DNA of 64,000 bases from Okeania sp034190295. Its GTDB lineage: Bacteria > Cyanobacteriota > Cyanobacteriia > Cyanobacteriales > Microcoleaceae. A model generated the notes under the pieces. That model searched no databases and had not been told where the DNA came from. It was given only the letters and a program-made list of their open reading frames with translations. The DNA lies in contig JAXHSW010000024.1 in the NCBI GenBank assembly GCA_034190295.1, forward strand, positions 1 through 64,000, given 5' to 3'. Numbering within the stretch: the stretch's first letter is position 1; each line of letters opens with the position of its first letter. Below are positions 1-9,580 of the stretch, one piece after another. Both the position numbers and the translations under genes were made by a program.

Positions 1-220
1 GGACCGGGAGTGGGGGAGTGGGGGAGTGGCTCACAGGGATTATGGCACGGATACAGGGATAGGTCAGGGAGGACCGGGAGTGGGGGAGTGGGGGAGTGGC
101 TCACACTGATTATGGCACGGATACAGGGATAGGTCAGGGAGGACCGGGAGTGGGGGAGTGGGGGAGTGGCTCACACTGATTATGGCACGGATACAGGGAT
201 AGGTCAGGGAGTGGGGGAGT
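1..220. repeat. 70-bp direct tandem repeat, three copies plus a fragment
   Basis: Units start at 1, 71 and 141 with a truncated unit from about 205. Each unit has a G-rich part (repeats of GTGGGGGA) followed by a segment containing ATTATGGCACGGATACAGGG. Copies differ by about two bases, so the expansion is recent. The array runs off the left edge of the window. No reading frame is apparent. Confidence 0.9.
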
Positions 221-233
221 AGGAAAGAAACCG

Positions 234-350
234 GGCGTTGCTGATGCGTGGGTATGATTTGTATTTTTTGACGGTTGCTAAACTATTGAATGACAAATAT
301 TTGAGATTCTTCAGTTTTTCTTTTCATACCTTGATTCAGCAACGCCAGAA
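234..350. repeat. MITE-like element with imperfect terminal inverted repeats
   Basis: The left end GGGCGTTGCTGATGCG near 234 is matched in inverted orientation by TTGATTCAGCAACGCC ending near 348. The inverted ends continue inward to a TATGA/TCATA match, about 25 bp in total. The roughly 115-bp element has no coding capacity. Short inverted-repeat elements beginning GGCGTTGCTGA are familiar from filamentous cyanobacteria; the MITE label is inferred from structure. The interval 350-626 is AT-rich and I see nothing else in it. Confidence 0.6.
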
Positions 351-626
351 ACCTAAATACATCCTCACATTCTTTTTTCATGCATGGTATTAGTTAATCT
401 AAATCTGGGTCATTATTATCAGTATTATCACTATTAATTTGAGATAATTTATAGAAAGATAAATTGTGAGAAATCCATAATTATACTGTTGTCATTGATA
501 GATAAAGTTGTGCATGATAGTAAATAGAAGGTAAGTTATCAGAAAATGACTGCAAGTTCTTCCTGCTCAAAATAAACATAATAGTAACTGAAAATTATTA
601 GTTATTTGTATTAATTAAATAATATT

Positions 627-2645
627 ATGAATTCTACATCCTCTGCATCTCCAAATACTAACAACATCAATCTCATCCTCAACCCTGACACTCAACTCGT
701 CACAGTAGAAGATGCTACACCAAGCATTTCCGTACTGTGGGATAGAGCAGTACAACAAGCAGTCATCAACACCTCCCCCGGTCCGACCATTGCCTCTCGT
801 GCTTATGGCATCCTACACACAGCCACCTATGACGCTTGGAGCGCCTACGATCCATTAGCCACATCAACTCAATTAGAGGATAGCCTCCAACGCCCCCAGT
901 CAGAAAACACTGATGTCAACAAAACTGAAGCCATGAGTTTTTCTGCTTATCGGGTACTATCGGAGCTATTCCCTAGCGAAGTAGAAATTTTCAATGAAGT
1001 AATGGCGGAATTGGGGTACGATCCCAACAACACAACCACCGATACAACTACTCCCGCTGGTATTGGTAATATCTCCGCAGAAGCACTATTAACATTCCGT
1101 CGTAATGATGGCTCCAACCAACTAGGAAATGACCCCAACGGTGACGGTACTCCCTATTCTGATATTAGTAGATATCAATCCGTTAATCCTACTGGAAACC
1201 CGATCGACATTGAACTGTGGACTCCCGAAAGAGTTCCCATTGATGCTCTACCCGGTGAGGAACAAAGAGTGCAAACATTCCTAACTCCCCAGTGGGGAAG
1301 TGTTACACCCTTTAGCCTCACATCCCTGGAAGAAATACGACCGGAAGCACCAGAACCATTTTTACTTGTAGATGGTGAGGTGGACTTGGATGCACGCACA
1401 ATTACTCTAGCGGACCAGTCTGTGGTAGATATTACCCCCGATATTGTGGGAACAATTATTAATCCTGAATTTATCGAACAGACACAAAGAGTTGTCGATT
1501 TTAGTGCTAACTTGACAGATGAGCAAAAATTAATTGCCGAATTTTGGGAAGATGCGGATGGTACATCCTTCCCTCCTGGAACTTGGATGACTTTCGGACA
1601 ATTTGTTTCTGCTAGGGATAATCATACTTTAGACCAAGATGTGAAACTGTTTTTTAACATGGGTAATGCAGTGTTTGATGCTGGTATTGCTGCTTGGGAA
1701 TCTAAAACTTTTTATGATTATGCTCGACCTGTGCGCACTGTCCGGGAATTAGGAGAACTAGGTTTAATTGGAGAATTTAATCCAGAGCTTGGCGGTTTTG
1801 CTATTGATGCTTGGGCAGCGCCGGGAGAAGGAACTCAAACTATTTTGGCAACTGATTTTCTCACTTATCAAACTCCTGGTAGCGATCCTTCACCTCCTTT
1901 TTCTGAATATGTATCTGGTCATAGTACTTTCAGTGCTGCGGGTGCTGAAATTTTGGAACGGTTTACTGGTAGCGATGATTTTGGGGCGGGGATAAGTTTT
2001 GAGGTGGGTGAGTCTCGTTTTGAACCTGGTGTGACGCCCCAAGAAACTGTTATTTTAGAGTGGGATACTTTTAGTGAAGCTGCTGATGAAGCTGGTATTT
2101 CTCGTCTTTATGGTGGTATTCATTTTGATGATGGGGATCTCAATGCTCGGGAGTTAGGGCGAGAAGTGGGGGAAAGTGTTTGGGAGAGAACTCAGTCGGT
2201 TATTGCTCCTAATGTTGTTATGGGTACAAATGATAATGACGATCTAATCGGAACTTCTGAAAATAATCTTATGTACGGAAATAGAGGTGATGATGTTATC
2301 CAAGGTTTGGATGGTAATGACTTGCTCCACGGAGGTAAAGGTGACGATCGAGTTGATGGTGGTATAGGGGATGATATTATTGGCGGTCAAATGGGTGACG
2401 ATATTCTCACTGGTGGAGCAGGTGGGGATATGTTTGAGTTTGGGTTTGGTTTTGGCGACGATACGATCGCTGATTTTGAAGATGGAATAGATATCATTGG
2501 GTTAAAGGACGGTCTGACTTTCGAGCAGTTAAGTATTTCTCAGATAGGTAATGATACTCGCATTAGTGGCGATCGACTTTCAATTATTTTACAGGGTGTA
2601 GAAACAAGTGCGATCGGTATTGATGATTTCATGGAAGTTGTTTGA
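627..2645 (+). CDS. Vanadium-dependent haloperoxidase (PAP2 superfamily) with C-terminal RTX-type repeats
   Basis: Probable vanadium haloperoxidase, which uses H2O2 to oxidise halides and so halogenate organic substrates. The three vanadate-pocket motifs are in order: K360 and R367 (in ESKTFYDYARP), H432 (in YVSGHSTFSAAG), and R493 with H499 (in SRLYGGIHF). The K-to-R spacing of 7 and R-to-H spacing of 6 equal those of the Curvularia chloroperoxidase site. From about residue 533 there are glycine/aspartate nonapeptides (GNRGDDVIQG, GLDGNDLLHG, GGKGDDRVDG) of the hemolysin-type calcium-binding class, then a typical RTX tail. There is no N-terminal signal peptide, so type I export is inferred. 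Halide preference cannot be read from sequence. The gene stands alone between repeat-rich spacers. Confidence 0.88.
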   Translation: MNSTSSASPNTNNINLILNPDTQLVTVEDATPSISVLWDRAVQQAVINTSPGPTIASRAYGILHTATYDAWSAYDPLATSTQLEDSLQRPQSENTDVNKTEAMSFSAYRVLSELFPSEVEIFNEVMAELGYDPNNTTTDTTTPAGIGNISAEALLTFRRNDGSNQLGNDPNGDGTPYSDISRYQSVNPTGNPIDIELWTPERVPIDALPGEEQRVQTFLTPQWGSVTPFSLTSLEEIRPEAPEPFLLVDGEVDLDARTITLADQSVVDITPDIVGTIINPEFIEQTQRVVDFSANLTDEQKLIAEFWEDADGTSFPPGTWMTFGQFVSARDNHTLDQDVKLFFNMGNAVFDAGIAAWESKTFYDYARPVRTVRELGELGLIGEFNPELGGFAIDAWAAPGEGTQTILATDFLTYQTPGSDPSPPFSEYVSGHSTFSAAGAEILERFTGSDDFGAGISFEVGESRFEPGVTPQETVILEWDTFSEAADEAGISRLYGGIHFDDGDLNARELGREVGESVWERTQSVIAPNVVMGTNDNDDLIGTSENNLMYGNRGDDVIQGLDGNDLLHGGKGDDRVDGGIGDDIIGGQMGDDILTGGAGGDMFEFGFGFGDDTIADFEDGIDIIGLKDGLTFEQLSISQIGNDTRISGDRLSIILQGVETSAIGIDDFMEVV

Positions 2646-2647
2646 AA

Positions 2648-2880
2648 AATAACTTGCACGGGACTTATATCATGTTCTGTTGAATACTTATACTTTGAAA
2701 GAAGGAAGGCAGAAGGCAGACTGCTTTCCTTTTATAGTTTTTCGTACCTCGTGCGTAAGTCCTGTTTATATTCTTTAAGATATATTAAAAAATAATGATT
2801 AAACTTAACAAAGCCTAACTTAATTCTCATGTTGTTTTGTCAGAAATGCAATAATTATTGAAGATAGGAAGAAAAGTATT
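2648..2880. other. Intergenic spacer with half of a CGTAAGTCC-ended repeat
   Basis: The spacer holds a purine-rich GAAGGCAGAAGGCAG tract near 2703-2720 and a GTGCGTAAGTCCTG end near 2751-2764. That end matches the right end of the AGGACTTACGC elements found near 33.2, 33.5, 54.9 and 57.6 kb, so this is probably a decayed copy. I see no clear terminator. Confidence 0.4.
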
Positions 2881-4146
2881 ATGTTAAAAAATAAAGACTC
2901 TCCATTTATATTAATTGTGGATGACAACCCCACCAACTTATCAGTACTCTCAGAAACACTGGGTGCTGCTGGATTTCGTTTTCGGGTGGCAATGGATGGA
3001 GAAAGTGCTTTGGCCTTAGTTGAACGGAATAGCCCTGAACTGATTTTACTGGATGTGGAGATGCCTGGAATAGATGGGTTTGAAACCTGTCGTCGGCTCA
3101 AAGCCAATCCTGTAACTCAATCTATTCCTATTATTTTTACCACTGCTATTGTTGATACAGAAAGCAAAACAAAAGGACTTTCCCTTGGTGCTGTTGATTA
3201 CATTCCCAAGCCGTTCGATCGGGCTGAGGTTTTAGCACGACTGCGGGTACACCTTCAATTAAAACGCTTGACAGAATCCTTGGAAGAACAGGTGAGCGAT
3301 CGCACAGCAGCCTTGCAAAAAGCCCAAGTGCAACTGGTGCAACAAGAAAAACTTTCTGGCCTTGGTGAAATGGTGGCGGGAATTGGCCATGAACTTAATA
3401 ATCCGATTAACTTTATTGTCAACAATCTTCAGCCACTGCGAAATCATATAGCTGAAGTGACTGAAATTATCAATCTATATCAGCAGGAGTATCCCATACC
3501 CTCACCAAAGTTAAAGGAAGCTATTGAGGATTTGGAGCTAGAATTTGTCTTAGAAGATATAGCCAAAATTGTAGACTCTTTTACATTAGGTGCCGAACGG
3601 ATACAAAACATCTCAAACTCACTCCGTACCTTTTCTCGTTCAGATAGTGAAACTAAAGTTTTGGCAGATTTGCATGAATGCTTGGATAGTACACTGACAA
3701 TTTTGCAACATCGTCTCAAAGGTAATGCCGATCGCCTCCAAATCGAAATAATTAAGTCTTATGGCTTATTGCCTTTAGTGCTGTGTTATCCAGGACAAAT
3801 GAATCAGGTATTTATGAATATCATTGCTAATGCAATTGATGCCCTCGACGAAGCAACTATCCAGGGAAAATTGGGCGATCGAGTTCCCAAAATTAAGATT
3901 ACAACTCAAATAAACCCCGATAAACAAATTGTTATCCAAATTGCAGATAACGGAATTGGCATTCCCGAATCCATTAAACAACGTTTGTTTGAGGCAATGT
4001 TTACCACAAAACCTGTTGGGAAAGGCACAGGTTTAGGACTGGCGATCGCCGAACAAATTGTTGTAGAAAAGCACAATGGCACACTCACAGTCGATTCCCA
4101 ATTTGGACAAGGAACAATATTTACAATCAAAATTCCGATGATATGA
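2881..4146 (+). CDS. Response-regulator/histidine-kinase hybrid (REC-HisKA-HATPase)
   Basis: Soluble two-component protein with the receiver first. The receiver covers residues 8-125, with acidic pair D14/D15, phosphoacceptor D58 (in LLLDVEMPG) and the KPF lysine. A coiled-coil linker (about 127-160) leads to a HisKA helix with the phosphorylatable His in GIGHELNNP. The ATPase domain shows the N box (NIIANAIDAL), DNGIGIP and GKGTGLGLAI. It has no membrane segment or sensor domain, so the input is likely phosphotransfer to the N-terminal receiver. This layout is common in cyanobacteria. No DNA-binding output domain is present and the partner is unknown. The second kinase starts 511 bp downstream on the same strand, too far for clear co-transcription. 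Confidence 0.93.
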   Translation: MLKNKDSPFILIVDDNPTNLSVLSETLGAAGFRFRVAMDGESALALVERNSPELILLDVEMPGIDGFETCRRLKANPVTQSIPIIFTTAIVDTESKTKGLSLGAVDYIPKPFDRAEVLARLRVHLQLKRLTESLEEQVSDRTAALQKAQVQLVQQEKLSGLGEMVAGIGHELNNPINFIVNNLQPLRNHIAEVTEIINLYQQEYPIPSPKLKEAIEDLELEFVLEDIAKIVDSFTLGAERIQNISNSLRTFSRSDSETKVLADLHECLDSTLTILQHRLKGNADRLQIEIIKSYGLLPLVLCYPGQMNQVFMNIIANAIDALDEATIQGKLGDRVPKIKITTQINPDKQIVIQIADNGIGIPESIKQRLFEAMFTTKPVGKGTGLGLAIAEQIVVEKHNGTLTVDSQFGQGTIFTIKIPMI

Positions 4147-4657
4147 AGAAGGAAGAAGGAATAAGGAATAAGGAATAAGGAAGAAGGAAGAAGGAAGAAG
4201 GAAGAAGGAAGAAGTGGATGGGTACTCATATAGAATCCGGTTATATAGTATATGTTTATAACTATACTTTAAGCCTTCAATCTCCCCTACTCCCCCACTC
4301 CCCTACTTTCAACTATATAATAAGTATTCAACCGGATTTGATATCAAGCCCCAACCAATTATCAACATTGTATAGACAACGGGTTTTATACCCAACAGAA
4401 AAAATTGAAGAAGGCAGAAGGCAGCTATGCTGTTTGCGCAGCATTCCGTAGGAAAGGCAGAAGGGAAAATTGTATGGGGATAGTCAACGATCTGCCGCTC
4501 CGCGTCTACTAACTCCAAACAATTTTAAGCACCTCCGTTGACGGTGGGGTATTAAACCCATAAGGGAAAAGATAATGTGCAAGCAAACAGATATGTCAAA
4601 CTAACAACTGATAACTAACAACTGATAACTGATAACTGATAACTGAAATGACTTCCT
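4147..4657. repeat. Intergenic region with heptanucleotide repeats
   Basis: Two heptamer tracts flank the spacer. GAAGGAA-type repeats follow the first kinase stop (about 4143-4214), and AACTGAT repeats occupy about 4604-4649, ending in CTGAAATGAC nine bases before the ATG of the second kinase. Between them is repeat-like DNA with no supported gene, including CCGGTTATATAGTA near 4238 and a GGCAGAAGG tract near 4410-4460. Confidence 0.7.
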
Positions 4658-6961
4658 ATGTATAGTAAATTCGGCTCTCTCAAATTTCACTTTATGTCCA
4701 TCAAAAGTAAAATTATTTCTGGCTATGCGATCGCCTTAGGTGTAGCATTTGCTGGAACTGCATTAGGTTTTGCGATTGGTAACTACTATCAAAGCAAGGC
4801 ACAAAAAGAACAAAATATAGCCTCCCACGAAAGCCGACTTTTGAGCGCCCTGCAACTTGATGTTCTCTACAACCGCCCAACTAAACAACTGGCTCCTTAC
4901 CTTCAAGATCCTGAAACTTTTCGTCGAGAGAGTGGTGCTTTGCTCAAACGACTGCAAAATATTCAGGAATTGCTCGCTCAACACAATAATTCTGGAAAAC
5001 CAGCAACCCTCGAAAATTTGCAAGCTTTTTTAGAAGACTATGAAGTCACTGTTGAGGAGTTTAAGCAGCGTGTAATTACTTTTAAAAAAACAGTACAACC
5101 CCTAACCGAGAAAGTTGAGGGTTTAGAAACTGCTGAACAACTCTTGATAAATTTAGTTAAAAGTTCAGAGTTTGTTGCTTTTATTGAAGCTCCCGATCTG
5201 ATGAGAGAGTTTTATCAGCTCGCAATTCAAAGAGAAATAGATGCCGAGCAAGCCTTAAATGATGCCCAACTTCTACGAAATCAAATTATTGTTTTTAGCT
5301 TTTGCCTTTCAGGAGGAGTCGCTCTGATTCTAGCTTTATATACCAGCCATGCTATTGCCAAGCCACTGCAAGCAGTTACAGATGTTGCTCAATTAGTTAC
5401 TCGTGATTCTAACTTCAATCTGCAAGTGCCAGTCCAAACTAATGATGAAATAGGTGTATTAGCAATATCTCTAAATCAACTGATCTGCCGTGTCAAACAA
5501 TTAATTACCGAAAAGCAAGTTTACATCTTACAATTGGAACAAGCCAAAGAAACTGCTCATGCAGCCAACAAAGCCAAAACTGAATTTCTTGCCAATATGA
5601 GCCATGAACTCCGCACTCCTCTCAATGGTATCCTTGGTTATGCTCAAATCCTTGAGTATTCTGAAACCATGAGTGAGGAAGAAAAAAAAGATATTGATAT
5701 TATCAAACAATGTGGCTTTCACTTGCTGAAGTTAATCAATGATATTCTCGATCTCTCCAAAGTTGAAGCCCGCAAACTCGAACTCTTGGCAAGCGAGTTT
5801 CATTTTCCCTCTTTCCTCGAAGGAGTGGCGGAAATATGTCGCATTCGAGCCGAACAAAAAGGCATAAATTTTTACTACTACCCCGATAAAAATTTACCGA
5901 TATGCATTTGTGCTGACGAAAAACGACTACAGCAGGTATTGATCAATCTCCTGAGCAATGGGATTAAATTTACCGATATTGGTAGCGTTACCTTTAGCGT
6001 CACCACACAAAAGTTGTCAGATGGATATCGTCTGCACTTTGAAGTCAAAGATACAGGAGTAGGCATTATCCCAGAACAACAACAGAAAATATTCCTGCCA
6101 TTTGAACAGGTGGGCGATCGCCAAAAACAGAAAGAAGGCACGGGTTTGGGGTTAGCTATTAGTCAAAAGATTGTCAAACTTATGGACAGTCAATTGGAAG
6201 TAAAGAGTGAAGTAGGTAAAGGCAGTACTTTCTGGTTCGATCTGGAAGTTCCAGAAGCACAAGAATGGACAATGGCTGCGAGAACTCTCAACCAGGGAAT
6301 TATATTGGGTTATCAAGGTAAAAAATTCCGTGTTTTAGTTGTTGACGATCGTTCGGAAAATCGCTCGGTGGTGGTGAGCTTGTTAAAAATGCTTGGCTTT
6401 GAAATGAGTGAAGCGAGAAATGGAAAGGAAGCTCTAGAAAAAATGATGGTATCTCTGCCAGATGTGGTGATTACCGATTTAATGATGCCAGTAATGAATG
6501 GTTATGAATTACTTAAGTATATCCGCAGTTCGGAAAAGTTGAAGGATGTGGTGGCGATCGCTTCTTCTGCTAGTGTGTTTGAAAGTAATCAACAAGAGGC
6601 AATTGATACCGGAGCCGATGTATTTTTGCCCAAACCTATACAAACTGACAGATTATTAGAAATTTTACAGCAGTATCTCGACTTAGAGTGGGTTTATGAG
6701 CAAAAAACCATAGCATCAGCTCAGGTGACTGAGGTTAGAAAAAGTGAAGAAATTGTTGCTCCAGCAGTGGAAGTCTTACAAGAATTACTCACTTTAGTAG
6801 AAGATGGTGATATTCAAAGTGTTGTGGAGGTGGCTGAAGAGCTTCTAGCATCCGATGTTACTTTTTCTCCTTTTGCCCAAGAGATTTTGCAGTTAGCGAA
6901 TAGTTTCCAGCTTAAACGGCTGAAAACTTTCATTAAAGAGTATCTTACACCACAATGTTGA
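4658..6961 (+). CDS. Membrane-bound hybrid sensor histidine kinase (TM-HAMP-HisKA-HATPase-REC)
   Basis: Sensor kinase with a first membrane helix near residues 18-42, a roughly 170-residue extracytoplasmic helical sensor, and a second helix near 210-230. HAMP, a coiled coil and HisKA follow, with the His in NMSHELRTPLNGILG. The ATPase domain has LINLLSNGIKFT, DTGVGI and GTGLGLAIS. The C-terminal receiver (about 562-680) has phosphoacceptor Asp in VVITDLMMP and Lys in LPKPI. A further 90-residue helical tail could be a docking or HPt-like segment, but I see no clear phosphotransfer His. An alternative ATG at 4694 (MSIKSK) would start nearer the first membrane helix. The ligand is unknown. A heptanucleotide tract lies immediately upstream of the start. 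Confidence 0.93.
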   Translation: MYSKFGSLKFHFMSIKSKIISGYAIALGVAFAGTALGFAIGNYYQSKAQKEQNIASHESRLLSALQLDVLYNRPTKQLAPYLQDPETFRRESGALLKRLQNIQELLAQHNNSGKPATLENLQAFLEDYEVTVEEFKQRVITFKKTVQPLTEKVEGLETAEQLLINLVKSSEFVAFIEAPDLMREFYQLAIQREIDAEQALNDAQLLRNQIIVFSFCLSGGVALILALYTSHAIAKPLQAVTDVAQLVTRDSNFNLQVPVQTNDEIGVLAISLNQLICRVKQLITEKQVYILQLEQAKETAHAANKAKTEFLANMSHELRTPLNGILGYAQILEYSETMSEEEKKDIDIIKQCGFHLLKLINDILDLSKVEARKLELLASEFHFPSFLEGVAEICRIRAEQKGINFYYYPDKNLPICICADEKRLQQVLINLLSNGIKFTDIGSVTFSVTTQKLSDGYRLHFEVKDTGVGIIPEQQQKIFLPFEQVGDRQKQKEGTGLGLAISQKIVKLMDSQLEVKSEVGKGSTFWFDLEVPEAQEWTMAARTLNQGIILGYQGKKFRVLVVDDRSENRSVVVSLLKMLGFEMSEARNGKEALEKMMVSLPDVVITDLMMPVMNGYELLKYIRSSEKLKDVVAIASSASVFESNQQEAIDTGADVFLPKPIQTDRLLEILQQYLDLEWVYEQKTIASAQVTEVRKSEEIVAPAVEVLQELLTLVEDGDIQSVVEVAEELLASDVTFSPFAQEILQLANSFQLKRLKTFIKEYLTPQC

Positions 6962-6995
6962 GTTTCATTTTTTTCTCTTTCTCGTTGGCACGATG

Positions 6996-8276
6996 CTAAT
7001 TCTCCCGCCGACGAATCAATATATCTGCTCTGACAAATTCTGGTTCATCAGTACCTATTTCTCTTTCAATTTCTAGCCGTAGTTGTCTAGCTTCTTCCAG
7101 ATTTCCACTATCTATTAATCGAAATAATTCCATCAATTTTTCTTTGATTTGTTGTGGACGTTCGGGAACTTTCATTAAGTCTTCTAAAATACGATTACTA
7201 TCTCTACCAAACGAACTAGAAGGATGTTTGACAACAATATTATCATCTGTTTTTTCTAAAATATAAACGCTATTTGGTTTAATTTGACTGATAACTTGTG
7301 GGGAATGAGTAGTAATAATAAATTGACAGTTAGGAAATATTTCTGTAAGTTTAGGAACTACTTGACGTTGCCAAGCTGGATGTAAATGTTGTTCAATTTC
7401 ATCTATTAGTACCACACTACTTGCTTTTAAGGGAGCATCCAAACTTGGGTTAGCCATTGCTAAACGTCTTGCTAAGTCACCTACTAATGCTAATAAGCTT
7501 TTTTCTCCATCAGATAGTTGTTCAATATCAAGTTCTTGGTCTTGTTTTTTTATTGTCATTCTTGGGTAAGGTTTGCGGCGGACTCTTATATCTTTAAAGT
7601 CATTTCCTAGTATGGAATATATAGCTTTTCTGACTGCTTGAAGTTGGCGATCGCGATATTCTATATCATCTCGACGTTCTTCATTTTCAGTTTCTTCTAT
7701 TACTCTAAACCATTTAAAAAAGCTATCAAAATTAATTTGTATTCCATCAAGTGCTTGTTCGTAAGCATTAACTTGTCTAAAGGTATAGTTGTCTTTGATT
7801 TCTAGAGGAACATCAAGTATAGAACGATTAACAGGATAGTAAACAATTAGAGGAATATCTTGTTGAGAATCATCTTCCAGTTTAGTACGAATATTATCCG
7901 CTATTGATGGTAAATTTAGAGATATTTCTCGATCTCTATTGTTGTTTTTACTACTCAAACTTATCTCCTTTTCTACACCATCAATTGACAAAATCATTTT
8001 ACAATAAGTTTCTTCATATCCATTAGTAATATCCTGTTTACTAAAAGATTTCCCTTTCGATGGATCTCTTTGATTATACCTAGTGAAAATTGTAACTTCT
8101 GGTTCATACTGAATTCTAACTAAAAGCCAAGATAAAATAATTGCTATACAGTTTAAAATACTAGATTTACCGACTCCATTAACTCCAATAAATACCGTAG
8201 GTTCTGTAGTAACAAAATCTATAGTTAATTTATTTATTCCTCTAAAACAATTGATTTCTAAACGTTTAAGTTTCAT
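6996..8276 (-). CDS. AAA/ABC-type ATPase, OLD/RecF-like (AAA_21 family)
   Basis: ATPase of the SMC/OLD-like class. Walker A is in FIGVNGVGKSSI near residue 35; the signature LSDGEKSLLAL is near 255; Walker B with catalytic Glu is VVLIDEIEQHLHP; the H-loop is IITTHSPQVIS. The middle is charged and coiled. There is no TOPRIM domain as in OLD nucleases and no neighbouring HNH gene as in Septu, so it is an orphan ATPase with unknown effector. Such proteins are common in defence islands, and it borders the conflict cluster on the same strand. Its C-terminal tail (EEARQLRLEIEREIG) may be a partner-binding helix. The family call is firm; the defence role is inferred from context. Confidence 0.85.
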   Translation of the reverse strand: MKLKRLEINCFRGINKLTIDFVTTEPTVFIGVNGVGKSSILNCIAIILSWLLVRIQYEPEVTIFTRYNQRDPSKGKSFSKQDITNGYEETYCKMILSIDGVEKEISLSSKNNNRDREISLNLPSIADNIRTKLEDDSQQDIPLIVYYPVNRSILDVPLEIKDNYTFRQVNAYEQALDGIQINFDSFFKWFRVIEETENEERRDDIEYRDRQLQAVRKAIYSILGNDFKDIRVRRKPYPRMTIKKQDQELDIEQLSDGEKSLLALVGDLARRLAMANPSLDAPLKASSVVLIDEIEQHLHPAWQRQVVPKLTEIFPNCQFIITTHSPQVISQIKPNSVYILEKTDDNIVVKHPSSSFGRDSNRILEDLMKVPERPQQIKEKLMELFRLIDSGNLEEARQLRLEIEREIGTDEPEFVRADILIRRREN

Positions 8277-8424
8277 TGATTTTTGTGCAACAAAGCCCTT
8301 TTATTTTATAGTTGATCTGAATTATATATCTGAGGTTAGACAAATAGCAATTGTTTGATTGATTATTCAAATTATTTCCCAACTCCAAAACTTCTAGCTT
8401 CATAAAAACTTCTAACTTCTGACT

Positions 8425-9285
8425 TCATTTATTCCCGCCAGAACATACAATACGAAAACCAATATTGTTGTAGTGGCTGTCGCGCCTACTGTTGAGGGAG
8501 CGAATCGCAGAACGGCAGTAATTAGGATAGACGTCCCAGGAACCGCCCCGTAGCGGTGAACGACTATCATCACCATTTAGCCAAGGTTTGCCATCAGTAG
8601 GAGCATTTTCATAATTATCATGCCATTCATCTGCACACCATTCCCAAACATTTCCGTGCATATCACTGAGTCCAAAAGAATTGACTACATCAAAATAGCC
8701 TACAGGTGTAGTTTGTTCCCGATATTCTCCTTTAGGTCCTTCCGCATAAGAGCCAGACCATTTTCCTTTCTCACCGTCCGTCCCTTGATAATTAGCTAAG
8801 TCTGTTGTGATGGTTTCTCCAAAGTGAAAGGGTGTTGTGGTTCCAGCACGGCAAGCATATTCCCATTCGGCTTCACTCGGCAGTCTATAATTCTTTTCGG
8901 TTAGTTTTGAGAGTCTTTCACAGAATTCTACCGCCTCATACCAATTTACCTGTTCTACTGGTCTTTGCCATCTATCAATACCTTGATATGATTCTTTAAA
9001 ATCAGATGGGTCTATTTTTAAATCTAAATTTACTTTCAAGTCTGTTCGAGAAGCGATCGCTCTCCATTGCTCTTGAGTAACAGGGTAACGCCCCATTAGA
9101 AATGCCGAGATAGTTACATTATGTTGGGGTCTTTCTCTGCTGCTACTCCCCTCTTCAGATTCTGGTGCGCCCATTGTAAAGGTTCCATTAGGAATTAATA
9201 CCATTTCTAGAGGAACCTTATCAATATATTCTCTGTAGCCTCGGAACCTTTTGCTTTGACGTTTGATTGGAAGTGTTTTCGCCAT
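8425..9285 (-). CDS. FGE-sulfatase (SUMF1/C-lectin fold) domain protein with a DGR-type variable C-terminus
   Basis: Stand-alone FGE-fold protein. The core includes MVLIPNGTFTMGAP, ERPQHNVTIS, a YPVTQEQW motif, YRLPSEAEWEYACRAG and DMHGNVWEWC. It ends LRGGSW, a variable stretch, then IGFRIVCSGG, the standard context of a DGR variable region on this fold. Genuine formylglycine-generating enzymes are rarely embedded in conflict loci; here the fold more likely serves as a ligand-binding display domain. It is very similar to the last 235 residues of the 1226-aa vWA protein at 11527-15207, so the two derive from recent duplication or gene conversion. There is no signal peptide, so it is probably cytoplasmic. 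Confidence 0.88.
   Translation of the reverse strand: MAKTLPIKRQSKRFRGYREYIDKVPLEMVLIPNGTFTMGAPESEEGSSSRERPQHNVTISAFLMGRYPVTQEQWRAIASRTDLKVNLDLKIDPSDFKESYQGIDRWQRPVEQVNWYEAVEFCERLSKLTEKNYRLPSEAEWEYACRAGTTTPFHFGETITTDLANYQGTDGEKGKWSGSYAEGPKGEYREQTTPVGYFDVVNSFGLSDMHGNVWEWCADEWHDNYENAPTDGKPWLNGDDSRSPLRGGSWDVYPNYCRSAIRSLNSRRDSHYNNIGFRIVCSGGNK
8464..8535 (-). other. Putative DGR variable region, copy 1
   Basis: Twenty-four codons between LRGGSW and IGFRIVC. Compared with the equivalent 72 bp at 11566-11637, I count 28 differing bases: about 12 at codon position 1, 12 at position 2 and 4 at position 3. The flanks are near identical (one difference in the 12 bp before, one in the 30 bp after). Many variable codons end in C or T in both copies, as expected if the template codon is AAC or AAT and its adenines are mutagenised. 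No template repeat or reverse transcriptase is in the window. Confidence 0.78.
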
Positions 9286-9289
9286 AATT

Positions 9290-9408
9290 TCTATTCTGAA
9301 AATAAAAGTCTAATCAATTTTAGGTTTCAACATTTTTCTTCACTTCTGACTTTTTGAATCCTCGACTACGTTGAAAATTCGGTGGTGCGGGCATCTTGCC
9401 CGCAGTTA
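9290..9408. repeat. Short repeat with GCGGGCATCTTGCCCGC palindrome
   Basis: The palindromic motif GCGGGCATCTTGCCCGC at about 9387-9403 recurs near 10392 and, diverged, near 11371 and 54850. Here it lies immediately downstream of the broken PIN gene, and near 10392 it lies between the duplicated units. It can form a short GC-rich hairpin. Confidence 0.6.
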
Positions 9409-9545
9409 TTAGTTAATTTGCAGTAATAAAGTTTGAGTAGTCCAAGTCGGACATCCACAACCAAAAAAGTCATTATCTTCCCTCCAAATTGCTGCGGGTA
9501 ACGCTAATGCTAGGGCAACTGCTTCCCAATCATTAGGATCTCCTG

Positions 9546-9580
9546 TTCAGTTATCAGTTATCAGTTATCAGTTATCAGTT
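9546..9580. repeat. Heptanucleotide repeat (TTATCAG), left boundary of the S23-gene insert
   Basis: Four to five TTATCAG units at one end of the segment that replaces the middle of PIN copy 1. The matching tract, AACTGAT in the opposite sense, lies at 9948-9980. The last codons (KKTDN) and stop of the S23 gene fall inside this tract. Confidence 0.85.
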
